Positions 36,282 to 44,763 of a DNA stretch of 64,000 nt are shown piece after piece; position 1 is the stretch's first letter; every line of letters starts with the position of its first letter. The DNA lies in the NCBI RefSeq assembly GCF_963517015.1, contig NZ_CAUQDV010000002.1, positions 62,001 through 126,000 on the forward strand. The letters are read 5' to 3'. The notes under the pieces were generated by a model. That model was not told the origin of the DNA. It made no database searches and saw only the letters and a program-made list of their open reading frames with translations. This stretch comes from an uncultured Devosia sp. (GTDB lineage: Bacteria; Pseudomonadota; Alphaproteobacteria; Rhizobiales; Devosiaceae). Position numbers and translations under genes: made by a program.

Positions 36282-38251
36282 TCGGCTGGCTCCAGTGCTG
36301 GCTTGCTGGCCCTGCGCGGGGCGCCGATGCGGACCTTGCGGTCGGTCAGCGAGACCACGCCGGCCGCGGCCATGAACAGGCAACCGATCCAGATCAGGGT
36401 GATATAGGGCTTGAACCAGATGCGGACGACATGGGTGTCGCTCAGCGGTTCGCCGAGCTGCAGATAGAGCTGGGAGAAGCCATAGGTGGTGATGGCCGCT
36501 TCGGTGGTGGGCGTGCCGCTGGCCACATAGATGCGGCGTTCGGCCATCAGGTCGCGCGTGCCGCCGCCGGGCGCGGTGACGATGAAGTGCCCTTCCTCGC
36601 CCATGTAGTTGGGGCCCTGCTCCTGCTTGAAGTCATCGAAGGCGATGGAGTAGCCAGAGAGTTCGGCGGTTTCGCCCGGATTGAGCGTGGTAACCAGTTC
36701 GGTTTCCCAGGCCGTGACAGCGACAATGCCGAGCACGGTGATGCCGATGCCGAAATGGCCGAGCGCCGTGGACCAGGCCACGCGCGGCAGGCCGACGAGG
36801 CGGCGCATGCTTTCGCCAAAGGGAATGCGGCCGATCTTGCTGCGGTCGATCAGTTCAGCCACGGCGCCGAAGGAGACCCAGAAGCCGAGCAAGAGGCCAA
36901 GCGGGGCCAGCGAGATCGAAATGCCGCCCAAGGCCGAGATCAGGATGGTGGCAAAAATGGCCAGCGCTGCCGCGCCGATCAGGCGTTGTGCTGCGGCCAT
37001 GATGTCGGCGCGCTTCCAGGCCAGCAGCGGCCCGAAGGGCAGCACCAGCAGCAGCGGCGCCATCAGCGCTCCGAAGGTCAGGTTGAAGAAGGGCGCGCCG
37101 ACCGAAATCGACGTGCCGGTCAGGGCATCGAGGACGAGCGGATAGAGCGTGCCGACCAGCACGGCGCCGACGGCGGTCGAGAGGAAGAGATTGTTGAGGA
37201 TCAGGCCGCCTTCGCGGCTGATCGGCGCGAACAGACCACCCTGGCGCAGCGACGGCGAACGGATGGCAAAGAGCACGAAGGCGCCACCGATCAGCACCGC
37301 CAGAATGGCGAGGATCACCATGCCGCGCGTCGGGTCGGCCGCAAAAGTATGGACCGAGGTCAGGATGCCCGAGCGGACGAGGAAGGTGCCCAGCAGCGAC
37401 AGCGAGAAGGTGATGATGGACAGAAAGACCGTCCAGATCTTGAGCGCATTGCGCTTTTCCATTACCAGCGCCGAATGCAGCAGCGCTGTGCCGGCGAGCC
37501 AGGGCATGAAGCTGGCATTTTCCACCGGGTCCCAGAACCACCAGCCGCCCCAGCCGAGTTCGTAATAGGCCCAGTAGGAGCCCATGGCGATGCCCAGGGT
37601 CAGAAAGGTCCAGCTCAGCATGGTCCAGGGGCGCACCCAGCGGGCCCAAGCCTGGTCGATGCGGCCGGAGATCAGCGCGGCGATGGCGAAGGAGAAGCAG
37701 ATCGAAAAGCCGACATAGCCGGCGTAGAGCAGCGGCGGATGAATGGCGAGGCCGATATCCTGCAGCACCGGATTGAGGTCGTTGCCTTCCAGCGGCGGAT
37801 TGAACACGCGGTCGAAGGGATTGGAGGTGAACAGCGTGAAGCCTGTGAAGGCTGCGGTCAGCATGCTCTGGGTGGTCAGCACCAGCGCCAGCAGGTCATC
37901 GGGCAGGCGCTTGCCGAAGGCGGCGACCATGGCGCCGAAGCTGACGAGGATGAAGATCCAGAGGACCAGCGAGCCCTCGTGATTGCCCCAGACGCCGGAG
38001 ATCTTGAAGATCAGCGGCTTCAGCGAATGGGAATTGTTGACCGCCAGCGCCAGCGAGAAGTCGGATGTGACGAAGGCCTGGATCAGCGCGGCAAAGGCTG
38101 CGGCCACGAGCACGAATTGCAGCACGGCACCCTGGCTCAACACCAGGCCGATGCGCTCGCCGCTGCGCCAGAAGATATAGCCGCCGATGGTCGAGAGCGT
38201 TGCGATGGCAAAAGCCAGGATCAGCGCGAAATGACCGAGTTCGATGCTCAC
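36278..38251 (-). CDS. ccmF: Haem lyase CcmF (CycK)
   Basis: A 657-residue inner-membrane protein with about 15 hydrophobic segments. The tryptophan-rich haem-handling motif is WGGWWFWDPVENASFMPW, and conserved loops GSHEGS-like (WGNHEGSLVLWI) and the later His regions are present. CcmF transfers haem from holo-CcmE to apocytochrome c together with CcmH. GTG 38251 shares four bases with the ccmE stop (GTGA) and gives the expected start MSIELGHFALILAF; an ATG 21 bases upstream lies inside ccmE. Confidence 0.96.
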   Translation of the reverse strand: MSIELGHFALILAFAIATLSTIGGYIFWRSGERIGLVLSQGAVLQFVLVAAAFAALIQAFVTSDFSLALAVNNSHSLKPLIFKISGVWGNHEGSLVLWIFILVSFGAMVAAFGKRLPDDLLALVLTTQSMLTAAFTGFTLFTSNPFDRVFNPPLEGNDLNPVLQDIGLAIHPPLLYAGYVGFSICFSFAIAALISGRIDQAWARWVRPWTMLSWTFLTLGIAMGSYWAYYELGWGGWWFWDPVENASFMPWLAGTALLHSALVMEKRNALKIWTVFLSIITFSLSLLGTFLVRSGILTSVHTFAADPTRGMVILAILAVLIGGAFVLFAIRSPSLRQGGLFAPISREGGLILNNLFLSTAVGAVLVGTLYPLVLDALTGTSISVGAPFFNLTFGALMAPLLLVLPFGPLLAWKRADIMAAAQRLIGAAALAIFATILISALGGISISLAPLGLLLGFWVSFGAVAELIDRSKIGRIPFGESMRRLVGLPRVAWSTALGHFGIGITVLGIVAVTAWETELVTTLNPGETAELSGYSIAFDDFKQEQGPNYMGEEGHFIVTAPGGGTRDLMAERRIYVASGTPTTEAAITTYGFSQLYLQLGEPLSDTHVVRIWFKPYITLIWIGCLFMAAAGVVSLTDRKVRIGAPRRASKPALEPAE

Positions 38252-38721
38252 TGGGCTGTCTCCGGCCGCCATTCGCCGCTGGCCTTCAGCGCGTCGACGA
38301 CTTCCTTGGGGATGTAGTTCTCGTCATGCTTGGCGAGGACATTGGTGGCGCGAAAGGTGCCATTGTCCTGCATGGAGCCCTCGGCCACCACGCCCTGCCC
38401 TTCACGGAACAGGTCGGGCAGAATGCCGGTGTAGTGCGCCTGCACGGTCTCGGCCCCATCGGTGATGACGAAGTCATTCTCCTGGCCGTTGCGGACCCAG
38501 GACCCATCGCCGACCAGACCGCCGAGGCGGATCGGCGTGCCGGCGGCAACCTCGCGGGCGATCACGTCGCTGGGCGAATAGAAGAAGACGATCTGGTCGC
38601 GCAGGGCGATCAGCACAAGGGTCGTCGCCAGCGCGAGGACGAGGCCAAGGCCGGCGATGATGCCGAGGCGCTTCTGCTTGCGCGTCCAGCCCTTCTTGCG
38701 GACGGATGCCTGCACTGTCAC
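38248..38721 (-). CDS. ccmE: Haem chaperone CcmE (CycJ)
   Basis: A 157-residue periplasmic haem chaperone anchored by an N-terminal helix (LGIIAGLGLVLALATTLVLIAL). The C-terminal OB-fold carries the covalent haem-binding His132 and the following Tyr136 in LAKHDENY, diagnostic of classical CcmE. It receives haem from CcmABCD (not in this window) and hands it to CcmF. It starts at a GTG that overlaps the ccmI stop, and overlaps ccmF in the same way, so all four genes are translationally coupled. Confidence 0.96.
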   Translation of the reverse strand: MTVQASVRKKGWTRKQKRLGIIAGLGLVLALATTLVLIALRDQIVFFYSPSDVIAREVAAGTPIRLGGLVGDGSWVRNGQENDFVITDGAETVQAHYTGILPDLFREGQGVVAEGSMQDNGTFRATNVLAKHDENYIPKEVVDALKASGEWRPETAQ

Positions 38722-39803
38722 GGCGTGCCTCCATTCAGTGTGAGGCCGGCGGCCAGCGCCAGCGTATCGAGATCGCCGCGATCGAAGGCCTGGGGATAGG
38801 CCGCAACGGCGCTGTCATAGGCGGACTGCGCCGATGGCAGGTCGCGCAGCACGATGTAGGAACGCACCAGCTGTGTCCATTCTTCGATCGTGCCGCCATC
38901 GGTCTCGAGCCGGGCGGCCAGGCCCGTGACCATCTGCGCCACGGCGTCACTCTCGGCCTCGGAGGCACCGGCGACACCATCATTTTCGGCCACGGCCAGC
39001 CCCTGGCGCGCCGATTCGACCCAGGGCTCGCTGCCATCGGCAGAAAGCGCCAGCGCGTCCTGCCAGGCGGCGACGGCGGCGGGATAGTCTTCCATGCGCG
39101 TCAGCTCGGCGGCGATGTAGAGCCGCGACAGCACGTGGGTCGGATCGGAGGCGGCTGCAGCGCGCAATTGGGCCATGGCCTCTTCCGAACCCTGGCCGTC
39201 GGCGGCCATCAGCAGGGTTTCTGCCAGCCGGGTCTGCAGATCGGGCGTCGCCCCGTTGAGTTCGATGATGCGACGATAGGCATTGGCGGCATCGCCGAAA
39301 CGGCCGAGCTGCATATAGGCGGGGGCAATCACCGTCCAGCCGCGCAGATCGTCGGGATTGGTCGTCAGCTGGGCCTCGATGCGTTCGATGGCCATGTCGA
39401 GATCGATGGACTGCGCCGCCAGTTCGGGGCGTTCCGCCAGCGGCGCGCTGGGCAGGTCCGGACTGCCGAGCACTAGATAGGTACCAAGGGTCAGTGCTGC
39501 CACGCCACCCAGACCGGCCAGCAGCATGGCATTGCCCATGGTGCCCTTGGGCGCGCTCTTGCCCGACTCGGCCTTGGCGCGCAGGATTTCACGCGCCAGC
39601 TCGCCCTTGGCGGCCAGTGCCTCGGCACTGGCCAGCTTGCCGGCGGCAAGGTCGGCATCAATGCCGGCCAGGACGAGGCGAAAATGGCTGTTGGCATCGT
39701 CCAAATCGGGCACGGTCGCGTTGACCGTGCCGCGGCGGGCTGCGTAAAAAAGTGCAGCACAGGCGATTGCGGTAATGGCAGAGGCAATGAACCAGAAAAG
39801 CAT
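38718..39803 (-). CDS. ccmI: Cytochrome c maturation chaperone CcmI (CycH)
   Basis: A 361-residue protein with two N-terminal helices (MLFWFIASAITAIACAALFYA and NAMLLAGLGGVAALTLGTYLVLG) separated by a cytoplasmic leucine-zipper-like loop (SHFRLVLAGIDADLAAGKLASAEALAAKGEL), and a periplasmic TPR region (NPDDLRGWTVIAPAYMQLGRFGDAANAYRRIIEL and later repeats). CcmI binds the C-terminal helix of apocytochromes and delivers them to CcmFH. ATG 39803 gives the standard N-terminus. It is the first gene of the ccmIEFH operon; the 123-base gap upstream holds divergent promoters. Confidence 0.93.
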   Translation of the reverse strand: MLFWFIASAITAIACAALFYAARRGTVNATVPDLDDANSHFRLVLAGIDADLAAGKLASAEALAAKGELAREILRAKAESGKSAPKGTMGNAMLLAGLGGVAALTLGTYLVLGSPDLPSAPLAERPELAAQSIDLDMAIERIEAQLTTNPDDLRGWTVIAPAYMQLGRFGDAANAYRRIIELNGATPDLQTRLAETLLMAADGQGSEEAMAQLRAAAASDPTHVLSRLYIAAELTRMEDYPAAVAAWQDALALSADGSEPWVESARQGLAVAENDGVAGASEAESDAVAQMVTGLAARLETDGGTIEEWTQLVRSYIVLRDLPSAQSAYDSAVAAYPQAFDRGDLDTLALAAGLTLNGGTP

Positions 39804-39926
39804 GGGCCCTGGACGTCTGAAGCCGACACGCGGCAAGTTTGGAACACCTATAAAGTGTGTGGGGCGAAAAACCACCGAAACACGCGATTGTGGAGTTGAC
39901 GCATTGCCACATGCGCATATGGCCGC

Positions 39927-40991
39927 ATGAGCGACAGCAAGGCGGATTTCGCTGTCGTCGGCACCACGCCACTCGCCCAGCTGGTGGCCGGCCTCCTTGC
40001 TGCCAGACACGGCAAAAGCGTTGTTCTGATTGGTGAAACCGCCTCGCGCCATCGTCTGCCGCAGGGCGTCGACCTGTCGATTGCGCCCCTCACCCGACCC
40101 GACACCTGGTCTTTACTCAGGTCCGTGATGCCCGAAACGCTCAAGCTTGTGTCCCGCATCGGTGGGCGCGGCGCGTGGTCGCGGGTCGATCCGATCCTGC
40201 TTGCCGAGGGCGCGCAGGGCAAACAGGCCCTTGCCCATGTCCGGCACGTGGCCATGGCTTTTGGCTGGCCGGTCGAGACCCTGCGGCCCAATATCGTCGG
40301 GTCGGATCGCGAGGGTTTCGTCTCGCGCCATGCCGCATTGCTGCACCGCCCAACCCTCGATGCGGGGCTGGAGCGGTGGCTGCGCAAGCACAAGGTCCGC
40401 CGTTTTCCCGCACACCAGACACTGGTCATTGCGCCTGACGGCAGCGCGCAACTCACCGATGGCGACGCGCGCATCGCCATCGGCCAGACCATTCTGGCGG
40501 ACGACGCGGCGCTGATCTCCCATCTTACGGCCAGGCAATGGCCCAGCCTGTTGCAGCGCCAGGACAGCAGCGCGGTGCTGACCCTTCCCACCAGCACCAT
40601 GGCGGGACGCCTGCTCTTGCAGCTCGACCACGGGTTGATGCTGTCGCAGCAGGACAGTGGCGGCATTCTGGCGATCGGCCCCGGCAGCGTGGATCAGCTC
40701 AGCGCCAGGCTCATGGCCCTCCTCGGGCGCGATCGCGCCGCCCGGCATGCCGGCCAGGTCAGCTGGCCGTCGATCAACACGGCCGACGGCGCGCCGGCGG
40801 TGGGGCGGCTCAATGGGCCGGGCCCCGATGTGCTGGCCGGATTTGGCCCGACGGGGCTGTTCCTCGCGCCCGCCATCGCCCGCTGGCTGTCCGGCGTCTC
40901 GACCGAGAGCGAAAGCCAGTGGTTCGCTGCGCGCCTCGTCAATCGCAGTCTCCGCAACTTGCCGGTCGCCGAGTGGGGAGGCATGGCATGA
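39927..40991 (+). CDS. DAO-like FAD oxidoreductase, sarcosine oxidase beta-subunit-like, with altered nucleotide loop
   Basis: A 354-residue protein whose ends look like the DAO (D-amino acid/sarcosine/glycine oxidase) family. The start FAVVGTTPLAQLVAGLLAARHGKSVVLIGE is a Rossmann beta-alpha-beta in which the normal G-x-G-x2-G has become G-T-T-P-L-A; the end AVGRLNGPGPDVLAGFGPTGLFLAPAIARWLSG corresponds to the second FAD region of ThiO/SoxB-like enzymes. FAD binding may be weakened or lost. Its TGA overlaps the ATG of the next gene, a sarcosine oxidase alpha-like protein, so the two probably form a complex. The substrate is unknown. Confidence in the family is moderate. Confidence 0.65.
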   Translation: MSDSKADFAVVGTTPLAQLVAGLLAARHGKSVVLIGETASRHRLPQGVDLSIAPLTRPDTWSLLRSVMPETLKLVSRIGGRGAWSRVDPILLAEGAQGKQALAHVRHVAMAFGWPVETLRPNIVGSDREGFVSRHAALLHRPTLDAGLERWLRKHKVRRFPAHQTLVIAPDGSAQLTDGDARIAIGQTILADDAALISHLTARQWPSLLQRQDSSAVLTLPTSTMAGRLLLQLDHGLMLSQQDSGGILAIGPGSVDQLSARLMALLGRDRAARHAGQVSWPSINTADGAPAVGRLNGPGPDVLAGFGPTGLFLAPAIARWLSGVSTESESQWFAARLVNRSLRNLPVAEWGGMA

Positions 40992-42946
40992 AGGACCAGC
41001 CAGCGCGTCTCGATACGGGCCATGCCCTGTCCGGTCAGAACATCGATCGCAGCAGGCCGGGCCAGTTCCGCCTCAATGGCCGCGCCATCGCCTTTTTCGC
41101 CGGCGACACCGTGCTAAGCGCCGTGCTGGCCAATGGCGTGGACAGCGTCGGCTGGCATGATGGCCACGCCCTGGCGCTGACCCACCGCCACGCCCCCGCC
41201 ATTGCGCCCGTCAACGCGCCCCATGCGGCCCTGCCCATGGAACGTACCCCGGCAACCGACGGCGCCGACTATCTCCTCCTGGACGAGGACCTGCCGCCCT
41301 CCCCGCTGGCTCGCCTGTTCCGCCGCGATCGCCAGAGCCTCGGCCTCGACCTCGCCAGGACCCTGCCCCGCCCCTGGCTCGATCAGGTCGGCACGCCCGG
41401 CGTGGAAACCGATCTCGTCGTGGTCGGAGCCGGTGTGGCGGGCATGTCCGCAGCCCTTACCGGTGCCCGGCGTGGCCTGGCCGTCACGCTGATCGAGGCG
41501 CGTCCCCATCCGGGCGGGATCGCGCGCCTGTTCGGCACGCAGGATGGCGAGGATGCGCCCGACGAAACCATTGCCCGCCTCAGCGAGGCCGTTGCCGCCA
41601 GCGACCGGATAACCCTGCTGACCCGGGCAGACGTCTTCGCCATTCGCCCGGGCATGCTGCGCCTGCATCAGGTGGTGGTCGACGATGGACAGCCGCATGG
41701 CCGCGTCGTGGATCTAGCGGCGCGCCACGTCATCCTCGCCACCGGCTCGATCGAGCGGCTGCCGCTGTTCTCCGGCAACCGGCTGCCCGGCGTCATGGGT
41801 CTCGCAGAGGCCTTCGAACTCGCCCATGGCTATGGCGTCTGGCACGGCAGGTCAGCGCTGTTTGCCACCAGCAGCAGCCCGGCCTATCGCCTCGCCATGC
41901 TGGTGCGCGACGCCGGCATTGCCGTGCCGCGGATCCTTGATTGCCGGACGCAGCCGCAATCGCGCTTCATCGAGTTTTCCAAGGCCTATGGCATGACGTT
42001 GGCCTCCGGCACGCTGGTCGCTGCGGTCACGCGCGGCAAGGCCGGGCTTTCCGTACTGCCGCATCTGTCGATGAGCAATGTGCCGCATGAGGACGTGGCG
42101 CTGGGTGCCGACCGCCTTGTGGTCTGCGGCGGCTTCCAGCCCGACCTGACGCTCTGGCATATGGCGGGCGGTGACAGCGTCTGGAATGCAGACAATGCCA
42201 CGCTCAAACCCGTCGCCGGCCCGGATGGCGTGACACTGGTCGGCAGTGCCGCCGGCTGGCAGACGCGCAGCGCCTGCATGGCGAGCGGCGAAGAAGCGGT
42301 CAACGCCATGCTCGGTCGCCCGGTCCAGGAGATTGCGGATCACCTGATCGATCCGATCTATGAAACCCCGGATGCGCCTGCCTTCATCGGGCAAAGCGAG
42401 GCCAAAAAGCCGGAGCCGACCTATCTCGACGGCGGCAATTCCTATCCGGTCCGGCCGCAGACCAGGGTGCGCAAATGGCCCGGGTGGCGCAGGCCCCAGA
42501 ACGACGCCTGGTCACCCACCGACACGCCTTTTGCTCTCGGCATCGCCGAAGTAGCCGCCAGCGTGCAACTGGGCGTGCTGGCACCGGAGAGCGCCGGCCC
42601 GATCGCCCGGGAACGCGCCGCCATGATCAACCTCTTGCCTGCGCGCACCGCAGCGGAAGAGAGCGCGCCCACGCTTCCCCCGCCCTACCTGCAGGGCCGC
42701 TATCCCGGCGCCAAGCTTTGGCTGGTTGCCGTGCAGGGCGAGCGCAGCGCCGAACCCGGCGCCCTGCTCTATCCAAGCGCGACCGAGACCGATCCGCTCA
42801 AGGCCGTCGGCGTGGTGTTGCGCGTGGTGGACAAAGGCGTCGTCGCGCTGGTGCTGGGCACAAGGAACGACACGGTCAGCCTGCACGAGCCGGGGCATAT
42901 CACCCCGGTGACGCTGGCCGCCCGTTGGCGTCAGGACATGGATTAG
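40988..42946 (+). CDS. Sarcosine oxidase alpha-subunit-like protein lacking most of the folate-binding domain
   Basis: A 652-residue protein. Residues ~15-80 match the N-terminal ferredoxin-like domain of SoxA/HcnA (GQFRLNGRAIAFFAGDTVLSAVLANGV) without iron-sulfur cysteines, as in SoxA. Residues ~140-460 are the FAD/NAD domain (VVVGAGVAGMSAAL, VILATGSIERLPLFSGNRLPGVM, RLVVCGGFQPDLTLWHMAGG). SoxA normally continues into a ~400-residue aminomethyltransferase domain; here only a ~180-residue tail remains, whose end (DPLKAVGVVLRVVDKGVVALVL) resembles the final barrel of that domain. It overlaps the DAO-like gene by four bases, implying a SoxBA-like pair. No SoxD or SoxG gene is present. Confidence 0.75.
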   Translation: MKDQPARLDTGHALSGQNIDRSRPGQFRLNGRAIAFFAGDTVLSAVLANGVDSVGWHDGHALALTHRHAPAIAPVNAPHAALPMERTPATDGADYLLLDEDLPPSPLARLFRRDRQSLGLDLARTLPRPWLDQVGTPGVETDLVVVGAGVAGMSAALTGARRGLAVTLIEARPHPGGIARLFGTQDGEDAPDETIARLSEAVAASDRITLLTRADVFAIRPGMLRLHQVVVDDGQPHGRVVDLAARHVILATGSIERLPLFSGNRLPGVMGLAEAFELAHGYGVWHGRSALFATSSSPAYRLAMLVRDAGIAVPRILDCRTQPQSRFIEFSKAYGMTLASGTLVAAVTRGKAGLSVLPHLSMSNVPHEDVALGADRLVVCGGFQPDLTLWHMAGGDSVWNADNATLKPVAGPDGVTLVGSAAGWQTRSACMASGEEAVNAMLGRPVQEIADHLIDPIYETPDAPAFIGQSEAKKPEPTYLDGGNSYPVRPQTRVRKWPGWRRPQNDAWSPTDTPFALGIAEVAASVQLGVLAPESAGPIARERAAMINLLPARTAAEESAPTLPPPYLQGRYPGAKLWLVAVQGERSAEPGALLYPSATETDPLKAVGVVLRVVDKGVVALVLGTRNDTVSLHEPGHITPVTLAARWRQDMD

Positions 42947-44148
42947 CTGCGGCGCTCGGCCGAGGCGCGGGCGCGCTTCAGCGTTTCGGCATATTCCGGG
43001 TTGAAGCGGATTTCGGCCATCTTGATGCCGGCATCGAGCCGGGCACCGGTATTGGCGTCGCCCGGGTTCTGTCGGATCAGATCGAGATTGCGCTGCAGAT
43101 GCATTTCCAGCGCCTCCCCGCTCTGGCTCCAGGCCTGGTCGAAGAGGGCGTTGAGCGCAAGCGAGTCGCGGCATTCGCGGATGGTGGCCAGCAGATAGAC
43201 GCCATTGATGGCCGACAGGATGCCATCATTGTCGACGCGGTCATGGCCTTCGCGACCACGGCGCATGGCCAGATTGATGTCGGAGACGACATCGCGCAGG
43301 CGCGGCTCGACCCGGTCGGAGACCTGCTTGGTGATGGCCGAGATGATCTGCGCCCAGCGGCTGCCGCGGGCAAATTCGATATAGCCGGTCAGCGAGCGTA
43401 CCAGGCGATGGAAGCGCTCGAGGCTGCGGCAGATCAGGTCGATATCGGCGAAGGGGCCGGTGGGCTGCAGCGCAAAGATCTTGTTCTGCGCATGGGCAAG
43501 AATGGCGTCGATCACCGGGGCAAAGCCCATGCGGGTGACGCTGGCTTCGGCTGCATTGCCCGAAAGCTTGATGATGGCTGTGGTCAGTCGCGTCGGGTTG
43601 CCGATCTGCGGCATGGCTGCATGAAACAGCAAGGCCGACAGCGCCTGGTCCTTGAGCGGCATGGATTGCAGCGCAGCGCCGACCGCCGCATCATCGGTCA
43701 TGCCATTGATGGCCTTGCCAAAGGCTTGGGCCTTGCCCAGCAATGCGCGACTGCGCAGCGCCATGACGACATTGGGCAAAGCCTGCCGCGCTTCGAGGCT
43801 GCCGAGTGTGGCGCGCAGGCGGCGATCCTTTTCCGGATCAGCGGTCGCCGTGTCGATTCCCGCCTTCATCGCCAGCAGGATTTGCGGCATCACCGACTCA
43901 AGATCGGCCGCAGAAAAGCTGCCATCGGCCAAGGCGTCGGGGTTGATCAGTTCGGGGCAGAGATCGCGATACACCCAGACCCAGGCGGCTTCCGCATGAC
44001 TGCGAAATACCGAGCCCGCAAAGGAAAACTGGGCGGGATCCTGCACGATGACCGGGTCGATGACACCGGCGAACGGACGTGTCGCGGCGCGGCCCTCTCG
44101 CCTCGTCGTGACGGTTTCTGATTGTGTGGCAGCTTGTTGCATCAACAC
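42943..44148 (-). CDS. Conserved hypothetical protein, 401 aa
   Basis: A soluble, alanine-rich, mostly helical 401-residue protein. The N-terminal ~45 residues are probably disordered; then FRSHAEAAWVWVYRDLCPELI begins a long helical region that ends in RARASAERRS. No catalytic motif, signal peptide or membrane helix is visible, and I do not recognise the family. The repeated helix pattern (ARLTTAIIKLSGNAAEASVTRMGF, LERFHRLVRSLTGYIEF) would suit a scaffold or regulatory protein. It ends in a 4-base tail-to-tail overlap with the SoxA-like gene and lies downstream of the lipoprotein and feuNPQ genes on the same strand. Confidence 0.75.
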   Translation of the reverse strand: MLMQQAATQSETVTTRREGRAATRPFAGVIDPVIVQDPAQFSFAGSVFRSHAEAAWVWVYRDLCPELINPDALADGSFSAADLESVMPQILLAMKAGIDTATADPEKDRRLRATLGSLEARQALPNVVMALRSRALLGKAQAFGKAINGMTDDAAVGAALQSMPLKDQALSALLFHAAMPQIGNPTRLTTAIIKLSGNAAEASVTRMGFAPVIDAILAHAQNKIFALQPTGPFADIDLICRSLERFHRLVRSLTGYIEFARGSRWAQIISAITKQVSDRVEPRLRDVVSDINLAMRRGREGHDRVDNDGILSAINGVYLLATIRECRDSLALNALFDQAWSQSGEALEMHLQRNLDLIRQNPGDANTGARLDAGIKMAEIRFNPEYAETLKRARASAERRS

Positions 44149-44227
44149 GGCAGGATTGAATGGTTCACCTTAAAACCCTAACGGGCTTCGGTAAACAATC
44201 CATTCCCACCGCGATCACGATGACGAT

Positions 44228-44701
44228 TTATGCAGCGCCCTGAACGACGGCCCAATTGCCGTTCTGTTCGCGGCAGGCGGTGCCCTTCTTGATATATTCC
44301 TGGCCACCGGCCTTCACGGTGTGCGTGAAGTCGCGGCAATCGAGATTGTTGACGCGGACATAGGGGCCCACGGCGACCGAGCCGGAGGTTCCGGCTTCGC
44401 CAGCCCAGGCGCGCGGGGCGCCGGGACGGCCGAACTGCAGCGCATAGAACTGGGCGCTATTGGCAGCAGCCGAGTCCTTGGCCGACATGGCGGACAGGGC
44501 GGCCGCGTCGACAAAACCATTGGACACGCTGGTGGTCAGCAGCGCCTGCTGCGTGGTCTGGGCCGGGGTCGGCACCAGCGGCTGCGAGATCACCGGGGTC
44601 GTCGCCACCGGGGCTTGCGACATCTGGGTTGGGCCGGTGCTGGAGCAGGCGGCAAGGGTCAAGGCAAGCAGCGGAGCGGCGAAAAGAGCGATACGGTTCA
44701 T
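44228..44701 (-). CDS. Small outer-membrane-type lipoprotein, surface-antigen-like C-terminus
   Basis: A 157-residue lipoprotein: signal MNRIALFAAPLLALTLAAC with the lipobox LAAC and modified Cys19, a Pro/Thr/Gln-rich linker, then a C-terminal module with NNLDCRDFTHTVKAGGQEYIKKGTACREQNGNWAVV. This C-x..-G-x-A-C-R pattern with a final W is shared with the RT0821/Lpp0805 and 17-kDa-antigen-like surface proteins of alphaproteobacteria. Function is unknown, probably structural in the envelope. It follows feuQ by 62 bases on the same strand and might be part of that transcript. Confidence 0.82.
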   Translation of the reverse strand: MNRIALFAAPLLALTLAACSSTGPTQMSQAPVATTPVISQPLVPTPAQTTQQALLTTSVSNGFVDAAALSAMSAKDSAAANSAQFYALQFGRPGAPRAWAGEAGTSGSVAVGPYVRVNNLDCRDFTHTVKAGGQEYIKKGTACREQNGNWAVVQGAA

Positions 44702-44763
44702 ATGTCTGCGTTCCGATGGACGTTTAGAGTGGCTCAGTGTTGTCGCAATGCGGCGAAAGTGCG

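Noticed and set aside
36263..38317. A 684-codon + strand frame opposite ccmF
   Set aside because: Low-complexity, charged translation with no family features; ccmF on the other strand is certain.
40538..40987. An upstream extension of the SoxA-like frame inside the DAO-like gene
   Set aside because: The SoxA-like domain starts at 40988 with an ATGA overlap; the extension overlaps a coding gene in another frame and has no family match.
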